From: an uncultured Pseudomonas sp.
GTDB taxonomy: Bacteria > Pseudomonadota > Gammaproteobacteria > Pseudomonadales > Pseudomonadaceae
Length of the DNA: 64,000 nt
Reading direction: 5' to 3'
Assembly: GCF_913777995.1 (NCBI RefSeq)
Contig: NZ_CAJYVE010000029.1
Span: 1 to 64,000, forward strand
A model generated the notes under the pieces. It did no database searches, was not told the DNA's origin, and saw nothing but the letters and a program-made list of their open reading frames with translations. This document shows, in pieces, positions 1 to 8,814 of this stretch. Made by a program: the position numbers and the translations under genes. Position 1 is the stretch's first letter. Each line of letters begins with the position of its first letter.

Positions 1-36
1 AGGCAAAGCGGTCTTTTTGGAAGTATTCTTGCTCAT
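1..36 (-). CDS. N-terminus of an unidentified protein (truncated by window edge)
   Basis: An ATG read on the minus strand at 36-34 opens a frame reading MSKNTSKKTALP to the window edge. It is preceded on that strand by a purine-rich GAGGGCGAGACC stretch that could serve as ribosome binding site. Only 12 codons are visible, so no family can be assigned. The Lys/Ser/Thr-rich start is unremarkable. Confidence 0.4.
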   Translation of the reverse strand, partial: MSKNTSKKTALP

Positions 37-140
37 GGTCTCGCCCTCGCTGTCGCTGACATCTATAGGATGCCACCGTGGCGCATAGACGCCTCGGCGG
101 GGGCGAGTCCATCCAATTACCGAGCCAAATAACGGCTAAC

Positions 141-160
141 TGAACTGTATTGGCTTTAGC
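141..160. repeat. 20-bp dispersed repeat, copy 1
   Basis: The 20-mer TGAACTGTATTGGCTTTAGC here is the exact reverse complement of 33250-33269. Degenerate relatives lie at 15001-15024 and 15140-15164. This copy directly abuts the REP element at 160-196. It is seen directly; its function is unknown. Confidence 0.75.
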
Positions 161-196
161 CGGGATTTCTTCGCGGCTCAAGCCGTTCCTACAGGG
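160..196. repeat. REP element overlapping the recR stop codon
   Basis: The 37-bp sequence beginning CCGGGATTTCTTCGCGGC and ending CCTACAGGG matches the form of the 35-bp REP of the P. putida group (CCGG...TTCGCGG...CCGCTCCTACAGGG), recognised from memory. Its end supplies the TAG stop of recR at 189-191. The embedded dyad, CGCGGCT against AGCCG, could form a hairpin after recR. Confidence 0.7.
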
Positions 197-791
197 TGAT
201 GGGTTTGCGGCCCGCAAACGAGTGGGCCAGGGTGCCGCCGTCGACCAGGTCCAGCTCGCCACCCAGCGGCACGCCATGGGCGATGCGCGAGGCGGTCAGA
301 CCTTTCTCGTGAAGCAGCTGGGCGATGTAATGCGCGGTGGCTTCACCTTCCACCGTCGGGTTGGTGGCCAGAATCACCTCGGTGAACGAGCCCTGGCTGT
401 CGATGCGCTCCATCAACTGGGGAATGCCGATGGCCTCCGGCCCCAGACCATCGAGGGGCGACAGGTGCCCCTTGAGCACGAAGTAGCGCCCCCGGTAGCC
501 GGTCTGCTCGACGGCGTACACGTCGGTCGGCCCTTCCACCACGCACAGCAGCGTGTCGTCGCGACGCGGGTCGGCGCACTGCAGGCACAGTTCTTCCTCG
601 GTGAGGGTACGGCAGCGCTGGCAATGCCCCACGCCGTCCATGGCCTGCTGCAACGCCAGGGCCAGGCGCGAGCCACCGCTGCGGTCACGCTCCAGCAGTT
701 GCAAGGCCATGCGCTGGGCGGTCTTCTGACCCACGCCGGGCAGCACGCGGAAGGCGTCGATCAGTTGGCGGATCAGGGGGCTGAAGCTCAT
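189..791 (-). CDS. recR: Recombination mediator RecR
   Basis: RecR works with RecF and RecO in the cytoplasm to load RecA onto SSB-coated single-stranded DNA in gap repair. The 200-aa product has the usual family length. Visible features are the N-terminal helix-hairpin-helix ([13 protein letters not shown], about residues 17-29), the C4 zinc finger (Cys57, Cys60, Cys69, Cys72) and the Toprim region starting VVEGPTD near residue 84. It lies on the same strand as dnaX and ybaB, the classic dnaX-ybaB-recR order, but here a 1-kb oxidoreductase gene separates it from ybaB, so it probably needs its own promoter. The stop codon falls inside a REP element. Confidence 0.97.
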   Translation of the reverse strand: MSFSPLIRQLIDAFRVLPGVGQKTAQRMALQLLERDRSGGSRLALALQQAMDGVGHCQRCRTLTEEELCLQCADPRRDDTLLCVVEGPTDVYAVEQTGYRGRYFVLKGHLSPLDGLGPEAIGIPQLMERIDSQGSFTEVILATNPTVEGEATAHYIAQLLHEKGLTASRIAHGVPLGGELDLVDGGTLAHSFAGRKPITL

Positions 792-818
792 GGAAAAGAG
801 TCCCGGGCAATCGAAAGA

Positions 819-835
819 CGCGGTTTATAACCGCG
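819..835 (-). terminator. Possible terminator hairpin between the oxidoreductase gene and recR
   Basis: CGCGGTT TAT AACCGCG is a perfect 7-bp dyad in the 62-bp gap after the oxidoreductase stop codon. On the minus strand it is followed by TCTTTCG, only a weak T tract. It could be a leaky terminator or part of a recR promoter. Low certainty. Confidence 0.3.
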
Positions 836-853
836 CCTTGTCACCAGCGTCAA

Positions 854-1888
854 TCACAGCTGGGAAACCTCGACCACCAGCTTGCCGAAGTTGCGCCCTT
901 CGAGCAGGCCGATCAGCGCCTCGGGCGCGGCCTCCAGCCCCTGGACCACGTCTTCGCGGAACTTGACCTTGCCGGAGGTGACCAGCGGGGTCATGGCTTC
1001 GATGAACTCCTGGCGCCGATGCCCGTAGGCCTCGAAGACGATGAAGCCCTGCACATGCACGCGCTTGGTCAGCAAGGTGCGCATCATCAGCGGCAGCTGG
1101 TCGGGGCCCTCGAAGTCGCCATCGGCGTTGTACTGGGCGATCACCCCGCACAACGGAATGCGAGCATGGGCATTGAGCAGCGGCAATACGGCTTCGAGCA
1201 CCTTGCCACCGACCAGTTCGTAGTAGACGTCGATACCCTGCGGGCAGGCCTCGGCCAGTTGCGCGGCAAAGTCATCGCTGCGATGGTCGATGCAGGCGTC
1301 GAAGCCCAGCTCTTCGACCACGTAGCGGCACTTGTCCGGGCCGCCGGCGATACCCACCGCCCGCAGACCGTTGAGCTTGGCCACCTGGCCGACCACCGAA
1401 CCGACGGCGCCGGATGCGGCGGCGACCACCAGGGTCTCGCCCGCCTTGGGCTTGCCGATGTCCATCAGCCCCATGTAGGCGGTCATCCCCGGCATGCCCA
1501 AGGCGCCCAGCGCCAGGGAAGGACGCGGCAGGTCCTTGGGCAGCTTGAACAGCGCCGAGCCATCGCTGACGCTGTGGGTCTGCCAGCCGGTCTGACCGAC
1601 CACCAGGTCACCGGGCTGGAAGTGCGAGTTGAGCGATTGCTCCACGACACTGACTGCACCGCCCTCCATCACCGCGCCGATCTGCACCGGTTCGGCATAG
1701 GACGGCGCGTCACTCATGCGCCCCCGCATGTAGGGGTCCAGCGACAGATACAGGGTACGCAGTTGCACCTGGCCGCCCTGCAGCTCAGGCAGGGTCTCGC
1801 GCTCCATGCGAAAGTTCTCTGGCGTGGGGCGGCCCTTGGGTCGGGACGCCAGGACGAAACGCTGGTTGAGCACGCTGTCTTGAGTCAT
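854..1888 (-). CDS. NADP-dependent medium-chain oxidoreductase (CurA/PTGR-like, zinc-free MDR)
   Basis: This 344-aa protein belongs to the leukotriene B4 12-hydroxydehydrogenase / prostaglandin reductase branch of the MDR superfamily, which reduces alpha,beta-unsaturated carbonyls with NADPH. Evidence is the N-terminal LYLSLDPYMRGRM motif (about residues 46-58), the nucleotide-binding loop AAASGAVGSVVGQVAK near residue 155, and the family length. GAGGAGTG sits just upstream of the ATG. It sits between ybaB and recR and is preceded by a convincing terminator (1964-1987), so it is probably a separate transcription unit rather than part of the dnaX operon. The physiological substrate cannot be read from sequence. 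Confidence 0.88.
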   Translation of the reverse strand: MTQDSVLNQRFVLASRPKGRPTPENFRMERETLPELQGGQVQLRTLYLSLDPYMRGRMSDAPSYAEPVQIGAVMEGGAVSVVEQSLNSHFQPGDLVVGQTGWQTHSVSDGSALFKLPKDLPRPSLALGALGMPGMTAYMGLMDIGKPKAGETLVVAAASGAVGSVVGQVAKLNGLRAVGIAGGPDKCRYVVEELGFDACIDHRSDDFAAQLAEACPQGIDVYYELVGGKVLEAVLPLLNAHARIPLCGVIAQYNADGDFEGPDQLPLMMRTLLTKRVHVQGFIVFEAYGHRRQEFIEAMTPLVTSGKVKFREDVVQGLEAAPEALIGLLEGRNFGKLVVEVSQL

Positions 1889-1963
1889 GGAACACTCCTC
1901 TGCTGGCTTTCAGAAACACGTAGAGGGCAGACCATGCTCAGCCGCCAGCGTTCGATCGACATG

Positions 1964-1987
1964 AAAATGCCAGGACAAGCCTGGCAT
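1964..1987 (-). terminator. Rho-independent terminator after ybaB
   Basis: On the minus strand, ATGCCAGG, a 5-nt loop and CCTGGCAT are followed by TTTTC. The stem is an 8-bp perfect match (1967-1974 with 1980-1987). It lies 24 bp past the ybaB stop codon and should end the dnaX-ybaB transcript before the oxidoreductase gene. Confidence 0.75.
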
Positions 1988-2010
1988 TGGTCACTGCAGG
2001 AAAAGCCCCG

Positions 2011-2337
2011 TCAGAACGGCAGCTTCATGCCCGGCGGCAGCTGCAGACCGGCGGTCATGCTGGCGGTCTTCTCGGCGCTGGACTGCTCGATCTTGCGCAC
2101 TGCGTCGTTGACGGCAGCGGCGATCAGGTCTTCCAGCACTTCCTTGTCTTCCTGCATCAGGCTGTCGTCCAGGGTGATGCGCTTGACGTCGTGACGACCG
2201 GTCATCACCACGCTCACCAGGCCGGCGCCGGACTGGCCGGTGACTTCGGCATTGGCCAGCTCTTCCTGCATCTTGGCCATTTTTTCCTGCATCTGCTGGG
2301 CCTGCTTCATCAGGCCAGCCATGCCACCTTTCATCAT
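2011..2337 (-). CDS. ybaB: YbaB/EbfC family nucleoid-associated protein
   Basis: This small DNA-binding nucleoid protein (108 aa) has the family's typical Met/Gln/Lys-rich N-terminal helix ([20 protein letters not shown]) and the C-terminal [12 protein letters not shown]. The start is the first of two adjacent ATG codons (2337 and 2334), chosen because GAGGAGATAT lies just upstream. A longer open frame reaches 2457 but its added residues do not resemble the family. It follows dnaX by 61 bp on the same strand and is almost certainly co-transcribed with it. A terminator follows it. Confidence 0.96.
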   Translation of the reverse strand: MMKGGMAGLMKQAQQMQEKMAKMQEELANAEVTGQSGAGLVSVVMTGRHDVKRITLDDSLMQEDKEVLEDLIAAAVNDAVRKIEQSSAEKTASMTAGLQLPPGMKLPF

Positions 2338-2398
2338 GGGATATCTCCTCGAAAATGCATGGTTGCTTTGCACGCCGCCACTGGCGCCGTGCGTTCGT

Positions 2399-4525
2399 TC
2401 ATTGCGCCGGCACGGCATCCACCGGCTTGATCGTATCCTCCCGAACCACCGCGCCAAACTGTTGCATCATGTGCTGGACGAACGGATCGGCATGGATCGA
2501 CGCGATGGCCTGGCGCTGACGTTCGGCACGTTGCCGGGCAGCGGCCTGCGCCGGGGTTTCCTGCTCGGGGCGCACCAGCTCGATATGCAGTTGGATGGCG
2601 CTGCCATGATACTGGTTCAACGCGTCGTTGAGGCGCCGCTGCTGGGTGGCGTTGAACAGCGCGCTGTGCGCCGGGTCCAGGTGCAACAGCCAGCGGTCGC
2701 CCTCGATGCTGATCAGGGTGCAGTTGGCGGCGATGCTGCCGGTCATGCCGGAAATCGCCAGCTTGGGAAACATCTGCAGCCATTCCAGGGCCAGCCCCGT
2801 GGCCGGCATGGCGGCCGGTTCAGGCTCGGGCTCCGGCTCGTCTTCGTCATGCACGTGGTCGTGGGCCAGCTCATCGAGCAGACTCACCGACGCCGGGTCG
2901 ATGTCGACCTCTGGCTCGCTGTAGTCGTCGTCCTGGGCGCCCTCGTCGTCCATTTGCGGTGGCATCGACAAGTAGGCGCTGTCGGGAATGTCTTCCAGGC
3001 CACCGGTGCTGCGATCCGGTGCAGGCGCCTGTTCGGCCTGCGGTGCATCCGGCACCGGGCTGGCGGGTACAGGTGCCGGCATGGCGGGCAGCTCGGGCGG
3101 CTCGGCGCGGGTTTCCAAGACCGGTTCGGCGCTGACTGGCGCAGCCGGCACCGGTTCGGGTCGCGCGCTCGCCGGCTGCGTATCCCAGGGCACATCCACG
3201 GTTTGCGGCTCGGGGTCGGGCGCTGGCCGGGATTCAGCTTGCGGCGCTGGCTGGGCAGCGGCGGCTGCGGGCACCACCGGGGCTGGCGCGGCCGCCGGTG
3301 ATGCCACCTGGGGCGTCGGCTCGGGTGCTGGCGTGGCGGTTGGCGCGACGCTGGCCGGCTGGGCCAGGGCAGGCTGGGAGTCAACTCTGGCCTGGCTGAC
3401 TCCCACTGGCTTTAGCGGTTGACTCGGCGCACCGTCGCTATCGGCGGGGCGGAACGCCAGCATGCGCAGCAGGACCATTTCGAAACCGCTGCGCGGGTCT
3501 GGTGCCAGCGGCAGGTCACGACGGCCAATCAGGCCCATCTGGTAATAGAACTGTACGTCTTCACCGGGCAGGGCCTGGGCCAGGGCCAGAACCCGCTCGC
3601 GGTCGCCATGGCCGTTGTCCACCGCTTCGGGCAAGGCCTGGGCGATGGCCACGCGGTGCAGCACGTTGAGCATTTCCGCCAGCACGCCGTTCCAGTCCGG
3701 GCCTTGTTCAGCCAGGTGCCGGACGGCTTCGAGCAGCGCCCGGGCATCACCCTGCAGCAGCGCCCCCAGCACGTCGAACACCTGCCCGTGGTCCAGGGTA
3801 CCCAGCATGGCGCGCACATCGGCGGCCATGACCTTGCCTTCGCCGAAGGCGATGGCCTGGTCGGTAAGGCTCATGGCATCGCGCATCGAGCCATCGGCGG
3901 CGCGGCCCAGCAGCCACAGGGCATCGTCCTCGAACGGCACGTTCTCGGCGCCCAGGACATGGCTGAGGTGCTCGACCACACGCTCGGGGGTCATGTTCTT
4001 CAGCGAGAACTGCAGGCAGCGCGACAGGATGGTGGCCGGCAGTTTCTGCGGATCGGTGGTGGCGAGGATGAACTTGACGTAGGGCGGCGGCTCCTCCAGC
4101 GTCTTGAGCAAGGCGTTGAAGGAGTGGCTGGAAAGCATGTGCACTTCGTCGATCAGGTAGACCTTGAAGCGCCCGCGGCTCGGCGCGTACTGCACGTTGT
4201 CGAGCAGCTCGCGGGTATCCTCGACCTTGGTGCGGCTGGCGGCGTCGATCTCGATCAGGTCGACGAAGCGGCCATCGTCGATCTCCTGGCACACCGAGCA
4301 GGTGCCGCACGGGCTGGAGGTGATGCCGGTTTCGCAGTTGAGGCACTTGGCGATGATCCGCGCGATGGTGGTCTTGCCCACCCCGCGGGTACCGGTGAAC
4401 AGATAGGCATGGTGCAGACGCTGGCTGTCCAGGGCGTTGATCAGAGCCTTGAGCACATGGGTCTGGCCGACCATTTCGCGGAACGAGCGCGGACGCCATT
4501 TACGTGCAAGAACCTGATAACTCAT
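2399..4525 (-). CDS. dnaX: DNA polymerase III subunits tau/gamma
   Basis: DnaX is the clamp-loader ATPase and replisome organiser. The 708-aa protein starts [15 protein letters not shown] and has Walker [13 protein letters not shown] (about 45-56), the Cys4 zinc module (CLNCETG...CGTCSVC, about 64-79), DEVHM Walker B (about 126) and the SRC sensor. A Pro/Ala/Glu-rich low-complexity linker covers roughly residues 370-560, followed by the tau-specific C-terminal domain that binds polymerase and helicase. I see no A-run long enough to be the E. coli-type slippery heptamer, so a gamma form by that route is not evident. First gene of a dnaX-ybaB unit. Confidence 0.97.
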   Translation of the reverse strand: MSYQVLARKWRPRSFREMVGQTHVLKALINALDSQRLHHAYLFTGTRGVGKTTIARIIAKCLNCETGITSSPCGTCSVCQEIDDGRFVDLIEIDAASRTKVEDTRELLDNVQYAPSRGRFKVYLIDEVHMLSSHSFNALLKTLEEPPPYVKFILATTDPQKLPATILSRCLQFSLKNMTPERVVEHLSHVLGAENVPFEDDALWLLGRAADGSMRDAMSLTDQAIAFGEGKVMAADVRAMLGTLDHGQVFDVLGALLQGDARALLEAVRHLAEQGPDWNGVLAEMLNVLHRVAIAQALPEAVDNGHGDRERVLALAQALPGEDVQFYYQMGLIGRRDLPLAPDPRSGFEMVLLRMLAFRPADSDGAPSQPLKPVGVSQARVDSQPALAQPASVAPTATPAPEPTPQVASPAAAPAPVVPAAAAAQPAPQAESRPAPDPEPQTVDVPWDTQPASARPEPVPAAPVSAEPVLETRAEPPELPAMPAPVPASPVPDAPQAEQAPAPDRSTGGLEDIPDSAYLSMPPQMDDEGAQDDDYSEPEVDIDPASVSLLDELAHDHVHDEDEPEPEPEPAAMPATGLALEWLQMFPKLAISGMTGSIAANCTLISIEGDRWLLHLDPAHSALFNATQQRRLNDALNQYHGSAIQLHIELVRPEQETPAQAAARQRAERQRQAIASIHADPFVQHMMQQFGAVVREDTIKPVDAVPAQ

Positions 4526-4695
4526 CGAAAACCGTCGCGAAGGGTAAGCGGAAGACCGCTAATCCTAGCGGAGCAAGGCTAAAATTGCATCTGGTGTCAC
4601 ACCCCTTCATTCACTCGACAGCAACGGATAAAAGACAAAGATTCAGAGTGTCATGCCCCAACCTTCCTCTATCAGGCCGCAGGCCGGGAATTTCC

Positions 4696-5433
4696 ATGCG
4701 CAAGTTACTGCTGAGCCTGTCGCTGCTGCTGAGCCAGGAAGGCATCGCCGAACCGGCTGCGCTGCGCTTCTCGGTGTCGGAAAGCTGGTCGATGCCGCTG
4801 ATGCACCTGGAAAACCACCAGCCGACCAGCGGCATCCTCCTGGAAATCTTCGACAGCCTGGCGCGCCAGGTCGGTCGCCAGGCCGAGTACCACGTCATGC
4901 CCCGCCTGCGCATCCAGGGGGCGCTGGAGAGCGCAGACATCGACGTGCGCTGCTACATCGCCAAGTCCTGGTTGGGCGACCTGCGCGGTGACTACGCCTG
5001 GAGCGTGCCGATCCTGGTGCAGCGCGACCTGCTGGTGGCGGCACCGCTGACCGTCGGCCCCTACCCCGAGCAGTTCGACAACGAGGTGATCGGCACCGTC
5101 ACCGGTTACAACTACCCTGCCTTGCAGCACCTGTTCGATAGCCACCGCCTGGTACGCGAAGACGCCCGCAACCAGGAGCAGGTGCTGCGTATGCTGGTGG
5201 CGGGCCGCTACAACTATGCAATCAGCAACCAGCTGGCGATGGACTGGATCAACCGGGAGCTGCCACCCGAACAGCGCCTCAAGGTAGTCGCCACGGTCAG
5301 TGAGCAGGACGCCGCGTGTCTGGTGCGCAAGGACCCTGCCCTGCCGGTGCAGCAGATTCTCGACACCCTGCAGGCCATGCGCAAATCAGGCGAGATCCAG
5401 CGCATCGTCGAGTGCTACGCCCCCCGCCGCTGA
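4696..5433 (+). CDS. Periplasmic solute-binding protein, amino-acid ABC family-like (SBP_bac_3)
   Basis: The 245-aa product begins with a signal peptide (MRKLLLSLSLLLSQEGIA, cleavage near residue 18) followed by a type II periplasmic binding fold: SGILLEIFDSLARQVGR (about 40-56), and near the C-terminus VRKDPALPVQQILDTLQ and GEIQRIVECY. The open frame extends upstream to 4504, but the signal peptide fixes the start at 4696. No permease or ATPase genes adjoin it, so it is an orphan binding protein and may act as a sensor input or share a transporter encoded elsewhere. It is divergent from dnaX and convergent with the GNAT gene. Ligand unknown. Confidence 0.8.
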   Translation: MRKLLLSLSLLLSQEGIAEPAALRFSVSESWSMPLMHLENHQPTSGILLEIFDSLARQVGRQAEYHVMPRLRIQGALESADIDVRCYIAKSWLGDLRGDYAWSVPILVQRDLLVAAPLTVGPYPEQFDNEVIGTVTGYNYPALQHLFDSHRLVREDARNQEQVLRMLVAGRYNYAISNQLAMDWINRELPPEQRLKVVATVSEQDAACLVRKDPALPVQQILDTLQAMRKSGEIQRIVECYAPRR

Positions 5434-5445
5434 CAGGCCGCCGCT

Positions 5446-6168
5446 TCAGACCAGGCGCAGCGGGCGCCGCTCGGGGTTGAGCACTCCATCGCCCAGACGG
5501 TCGACCACCAGCGCGTCGGCCTGCCGGGCCAGGCGGTCCATGTGCCGATCACGGCTCTTCTCGGCATCAACCATGGCCCGCCGCCCGTGGCGGTTGAGCA
5601 GGTAGGCGTGGATCTGCCGTACTTCCTCGCTGCGGTAGATGGGTTCCACATCGAGCACCGCCAGGCGCCCGTTGGAGGCATGGTCGCGGGTGTTCATCAG
5701 CACCTGCGGCCCGCGCGCGCCGAGCACCTGAAAGCCCAGAACTTCGAAACACGGCACCTTGCTGGCGAAGCAGGCCAGTTCCGCGTGCGGGTAGCGCTGC
5801 AACATGGCAGCGAGCATGCCACGCGCCACACCATGCCGACGCCAGCCGGCGCGCACGGCCATGTAGGCCACGGCGCAGGCCTGCGGGTCGTCTTCATAGG
5901 GCAGATAAAGCAGAAAGCCGATCACCTGCGTCGGGTCTTCGCCGTCCAGGGCCACGATCAGTTCCACGGCCAGCCCCAGCGAGCCGTCCATGGCCTCCTG
6001 GTAGCGGTTGACCTCGAAGCCGACGCCGTACTGGTACAGCGGGTACAGGGGATTGCTGGGCAGGATGCCGACCATGCCGATATCGGTCACGTAGTCGATG
6101 ACCATCTGCATGATCTGGTTCTTGATCGACTCGGGCGGCGGGTTTTCCAGGCGGGTGATGGTGAACAT
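5446..6168 (-). CDS. GNAT family N-acetyltransferase
   Basis: The 240-aa protein has a GNAT core: VIGFLLYLPYEDDPQACAVAYMAVRAGW (beta4-beta5, about 82-109), then the acetyl-CoA loop RRHGVA (residues 110-115) and helix ARGMLAAMLQRYP. The C-terminal 80 residues (from about RLAVLDVEPIYRSEEV) are an extra charged segment beyond a minimal GNAT. The ATG at 6168 (MFTITRLENPP) is chosen; upstream in-frame sequence is not protein-like. The stop codon lies 12 bp from the stop of the convergent binding-protein gene. Substrate unknown. Confidence 0.82.
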   Translation of the reverse strand: MFTITRLENPPPESIKNQIMQMVIDYVTDIGMVGILPSNPLYPLYQYGVGFEVNRYQEAMDGSLGLAVELIVALDGEDPTQVIGFLLYLPYEDDPQACAVAYMAVRAGWRRHGVARGMLAAMLQRYPHAELACFASKVPCFEVLGFQVLGARGPQVLMNTRDHASNGRLAVLDVEPIYRSEEVRQIHAYLLNRHGRRAMVDAEKSRDRHMDRLARQADALVVDRLGDGVLNPERRPLRLV

Positions 6169-6485
6169 GGAAGCAATGACGGGCTCGCGGTTGACTGGGC
6201 CGCATGATAACCCAGGCCAGCGGCAGGGTGCCGAACCGATCGCCAGGGACTTTTCCGGTTTTTTCGACCGACCGGACAACCGGCCCAAGCGCCATGACCG
6301 GCACACCCTTGGTGCACGCCTGCCGACATCCGGCGCTCTCCAGCGCCCCAAAACCGGGGCCTGCGCACCATCGCCGTGCTGTGCATTTTTGGCACGACTC
6401 GGCTCTAAATTCGTCACTTGTGACCCTCGCGAACGCGCTCCTAGGATGCCAGGACCCGCTGGCCAACCGACAGGTGCGCAGAATC
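6169..6485. promoter_or_regulatory. 317-bp divergent intergenic region with a small dyad
   Basis: No gene is supported here; the MFS frame continues upstream but is not family-like. A dyad GTCACTTGTGAC (5-bp arms, 6413-6424) lies 62 bp before the MFS start codon and is a candidate operator, for example for the LysR protein encoded at 7797. TAGGAT at 6443-6448 could be a -10 element. Weak evidence. Confidence 0.3.
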
Positions 6486-7724
6486 ATGAAAACCAATAAC
6501 GCGTTGCACAAGTCTCTCTTCGTCTTTGCCCTGCTGTACCTGGGCTATGTCATTTCCTATATCGATCGCGCCGCCATCTCCCTGGCCCTGTCGCACATCG
6601 GCGAAGATTTCCACCTGGGCGCCGGGGAGCTGGGCGTGGTGCTCAGCGCGTTCTACCTGGGTTATGCCGTGATGCAGATTCCTGGCGGCTGGCTGGCCGA
6701 CCGCTTCGGCGCCAAATGGGTGGTAGTGGTCTCCATCGCGCTGTGGTCGGTGTTCACACTGATGACCGGCCTGGCCTGGTCACTGGCCTCGTTGCTGGTG
6801 ATCCGCTTCCTGTTCGGCCTGGGCGAAGGCAGCTATCCGTCGGCAGCGGTCAAGGGCGTGGCCGAGCTGTACACCCGCGCCGACCGACCGAAGATGACCA
6901 GCCTGCTGATCTCTTCCAACTACACCGGCAGTTTCGCCGCACCGCTGATCATCACCCCGCTGCTGGTCTGGCTGGGCTGGCGTGACGTGTTCCTGGCCAT
7001 CGGTGTGGCCGGCATCCTGTTTGCCCTCGGCTTCGCCTGGCTGGTCAAGCGCCCCGAGGCCTATGGCAACTACCAGCCGCACGTGGCCAGCGACAGCGCC
7101 GGCAAGGTCGACGCCAAGGTACTGCTGCGCATGCCACTGCTGTGGAAGATCGTACTGGTATGGTTCTCCCTCGGCCTGGTCAACAAGGGGCTGGACGCCT
7201 GGATGCCGATGTACCTGCTCACCGCCCGCGGCCTGGACCTGAAGACCGTCGGCATGCTGGTGCCCCTGCCCTTCATCACCGCGAGCATCGCCTCGGCGAT
7301 GGGCGGCTGGCTGATGACCCGCTACTTCGATGGTCGGGAAAAACTGCTGATGACCGCCAGTTGCGCGCTCACCGGCCTGTTTCTCTACGGCATGTACCAG
7401 TCGCAGAGCACCACCGAGGTCATCACCTATCAAGCCATCGTGTACTTCTTCAAATCCTTCGTGTTCGCCACCGCCTTCGCCCTGCCCACCAAGATACTCG
7501 CCCAGCGCCTGGTCGGTACCGGCATCGGCATGGTCAACTTCGGCGGCCAGGTGGCGGGCTTCGTCTCGCCGATGGTTATCGGTTTTCTGGTGGCACACTA
7601 CGGCACCTACGAATCCGCCTTCCTGTTCCTGCTCTGCGCCACGGTGGCGGCCACCCTGATCAGCCTGTCGATCAGCGACCGCAAGGTGTTGGCCGTACAG
7701 CAGGCCAACATGCATGAAGCATGA
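6486..7724 (+). CDS. MFS transporter, anion:cation symporter (ACS) type
   Basis: A 412-aa inner-membrane permease of the major facilitator superfamily with about 12 hydrophobic segments. Family marks are GYVISYIDRAAISLALSHI in TM1, YLGYAVMQIPGGWLADRFG (TM2 and loop 2-3, about 55-73) and RFLFGLGEGSYPSAAVKG in TM4, typical of the ACS/D-galactonate-hexuronate branch. The ATG at 6486 gives MKTNNALHKSL, the normal family N-terminus. It precedes a LysR regulator, an amidase and dsdA on the same strand, so it most likely imports the amide or amino-acid-like substrate of that pathway. Substrate inferred from context only. Confidence 0.88.
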   Translation: MKTNNALHKSLFVFALLYLGYVISYIDRAAISLALSHIGEDFHLGAGELGVVLSAFYLGYAVMQIPGGWLADRFGAKWVVVVSIALWSVFTLMTGLAWSLASLLVIRFLFGLGEGSYPSAAVKGVAELYTRADRPKMTSLLISSNYTGSFAAPLIITPLLVWLGWRDVFLAIGVAGILFALGFAWLVKRPEAYGNYQPHVASDSAGKVDAKVLLRMPLLWKIVLVWFSLGLVNKGLDAWMPMYLLTARGLDLKTVGMLVPLPFITASIASAMGGWLMTRYFDGREKLLMTASCALTGLFLYGMYQSQSTTEVITYQAIVYFFKSFVFATAFALPTKILAQRLVGTGIGMVNFGGQVAGFVSPMVIGFLVAHYGTYESAFLFLLCATVAATLISLSISDRKVLAVQQANMHEA

Positions 7725-7796
7725 GGCCCGGCGACCGGGTGGCGAATGCGTTAGGCTCTGGGCTCCAGCCTTGCAAGACCGGAGCAACCCGCCACC

Positions 7797-8708
7797 ATGA
7801 GCGCCCGAACCCTCAGTGAAACCGCGATCCGCTACTTCCTCCAAGTGGTCAACAGCGGCTCGATCAGCGAGGCCGCCAGCCGCCTGCATGTGGTGCCTTC
7901 GGCGGTCAGCCGGCAGATCAGTCGCCTGGAGAATGAACTGGGCTCGCCCTTGCTCGAACGCCAGTCGCGCGGCGTTGCCCTGAGCCCGGCGGGCGAGCTG
8001 CTGGCCGCTTACGCACGCCGCACCCTGCTGGATGCCGAACAGGTCAGCCAGGAAATCGCCGCGTTGCGTGACCAGTCTGAAGCGCTGATCAGCATCGCTT
8101 GCACCGAGGGCTTTGCGTCGCACTGCCTCCCACGGGCCATCGCCGGGTTTCGTCAGCGCGGTGCCAACAGCTGTTTTCGCATCGACGTGGCCACGGCCGC
8201 AGAGGTGACGCGCAGGGTCCGCGAGGGCGAAGTGGATATCGGCTTTTCCTTTAGCCTGGGCGCAGCCAAGGGCATCAGCGTGGCGTACAGCCAGCCGGCG
8301 CCGGTGCTGGCCCTGGTCGCCCCACAGCATGAATTGGCAGGACAAGGCAGCCTGGCACTGCATGAGGTGGTCAGGCACCCCCTTGCACTGCCCGGCCCGC
8401 ACACCACCATCCGCCAGTTGCTCGACCTGTACAGCAGCCGTGAAGGCATCAACTACCGCAGCATCCTCGACACCGACCACCTGGAGAGCCTGCTCAACTT
8501 CTGCATGGCTGGCCACGCCATCACCTTCTGCGGTGAGCTGTTCGCCCGTGAACGCCTGCAGACCGGCCAACTGATCGCCCTGGAAGTCCCCGAGTTGCGC
8601 GGCAGTGAACGTTCCATCGAAATCCAGACCCTGGCCCGGCGCCCGCTGAGCGGGCCGCTGCAGTCGTTCATCGACTACATCCAGGGCGTGTTGCCCGGCG
8701 ATACCTGA
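7797..8708 (+). CDS. LysR-type transcriptional regulator
   Basis: The 303-aa protein has the LysR winged HTH (about residues 8-67: IRYFLQVVNSGSISEAASRL ... QISRLENELGSPLLERQSRG) and a C-terminal periplasmic-binding-like effector domain. It is encoded between the MFS permease and the amidase, same strand, 72 bp after the permease stop. It is the obvious candidate regulator of the surrounding amidase/D-serine lyase genes. In E. coli dsdA is controlled by the LysR protein DsdC, but I cannot show orthology from sequence alone. Binding sites are expected upstream of 6486 or in 8709-8814. Confidence 0.92.
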   Translation: MSARTLSETAIRYFLQVVNSGSISEAASRLHVVPSAVSRQISRLENELGSPLLERQSRGVALSPAGELLAAYARRTLLDAEQVSQEIAALRDQSEALISIACTEGFASHCLPRAIAGFRQRGANSCFRIDVATAAEVTRRVREGEVDIGFSFSLGAAKGISVAYSQPAPVLALVAPQHELAGQGSLALHEVVRHPLALPGPHTTIRQLLDLYSSREGINYRSILDTDHLESLLNFCMAGHAITFCGELFARERLQTGQLIALEVPELRGSERSIEIQTLARRPLSGPLQSFIDYIQGVLPGDT

Positions 8709-8814
8709 GCACCCTGGCCATCTGCAAACGGCAAGGCAGCCTTCTGAAAAAGTCGGTTGTTGGCAGCCTCCGGCGCTTCTTAGTATTTCCTCGAACCCGA
8801 CTCAGGAAGCCCTC

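Noticed and set aside
2399..4525. Programmed frameshift for the gamma subunit in dnaX
   Set aside because: No A-rich slippery heptamer like E. coli A AAA AAG is seen in the coding strand.
4526..4695. 4.5S RNA (ffs) gene upstream of dnaX
   Set aside because: The conserved GGTCAGGTCCGGAAGGAAGC core is absent from this gap.
6391..6412. Sigma-54 promoter TGGCAC-N-GC before the MFS gene
   Set aside because: TGGCAC is present but the -12 GC is not at the required spacing.
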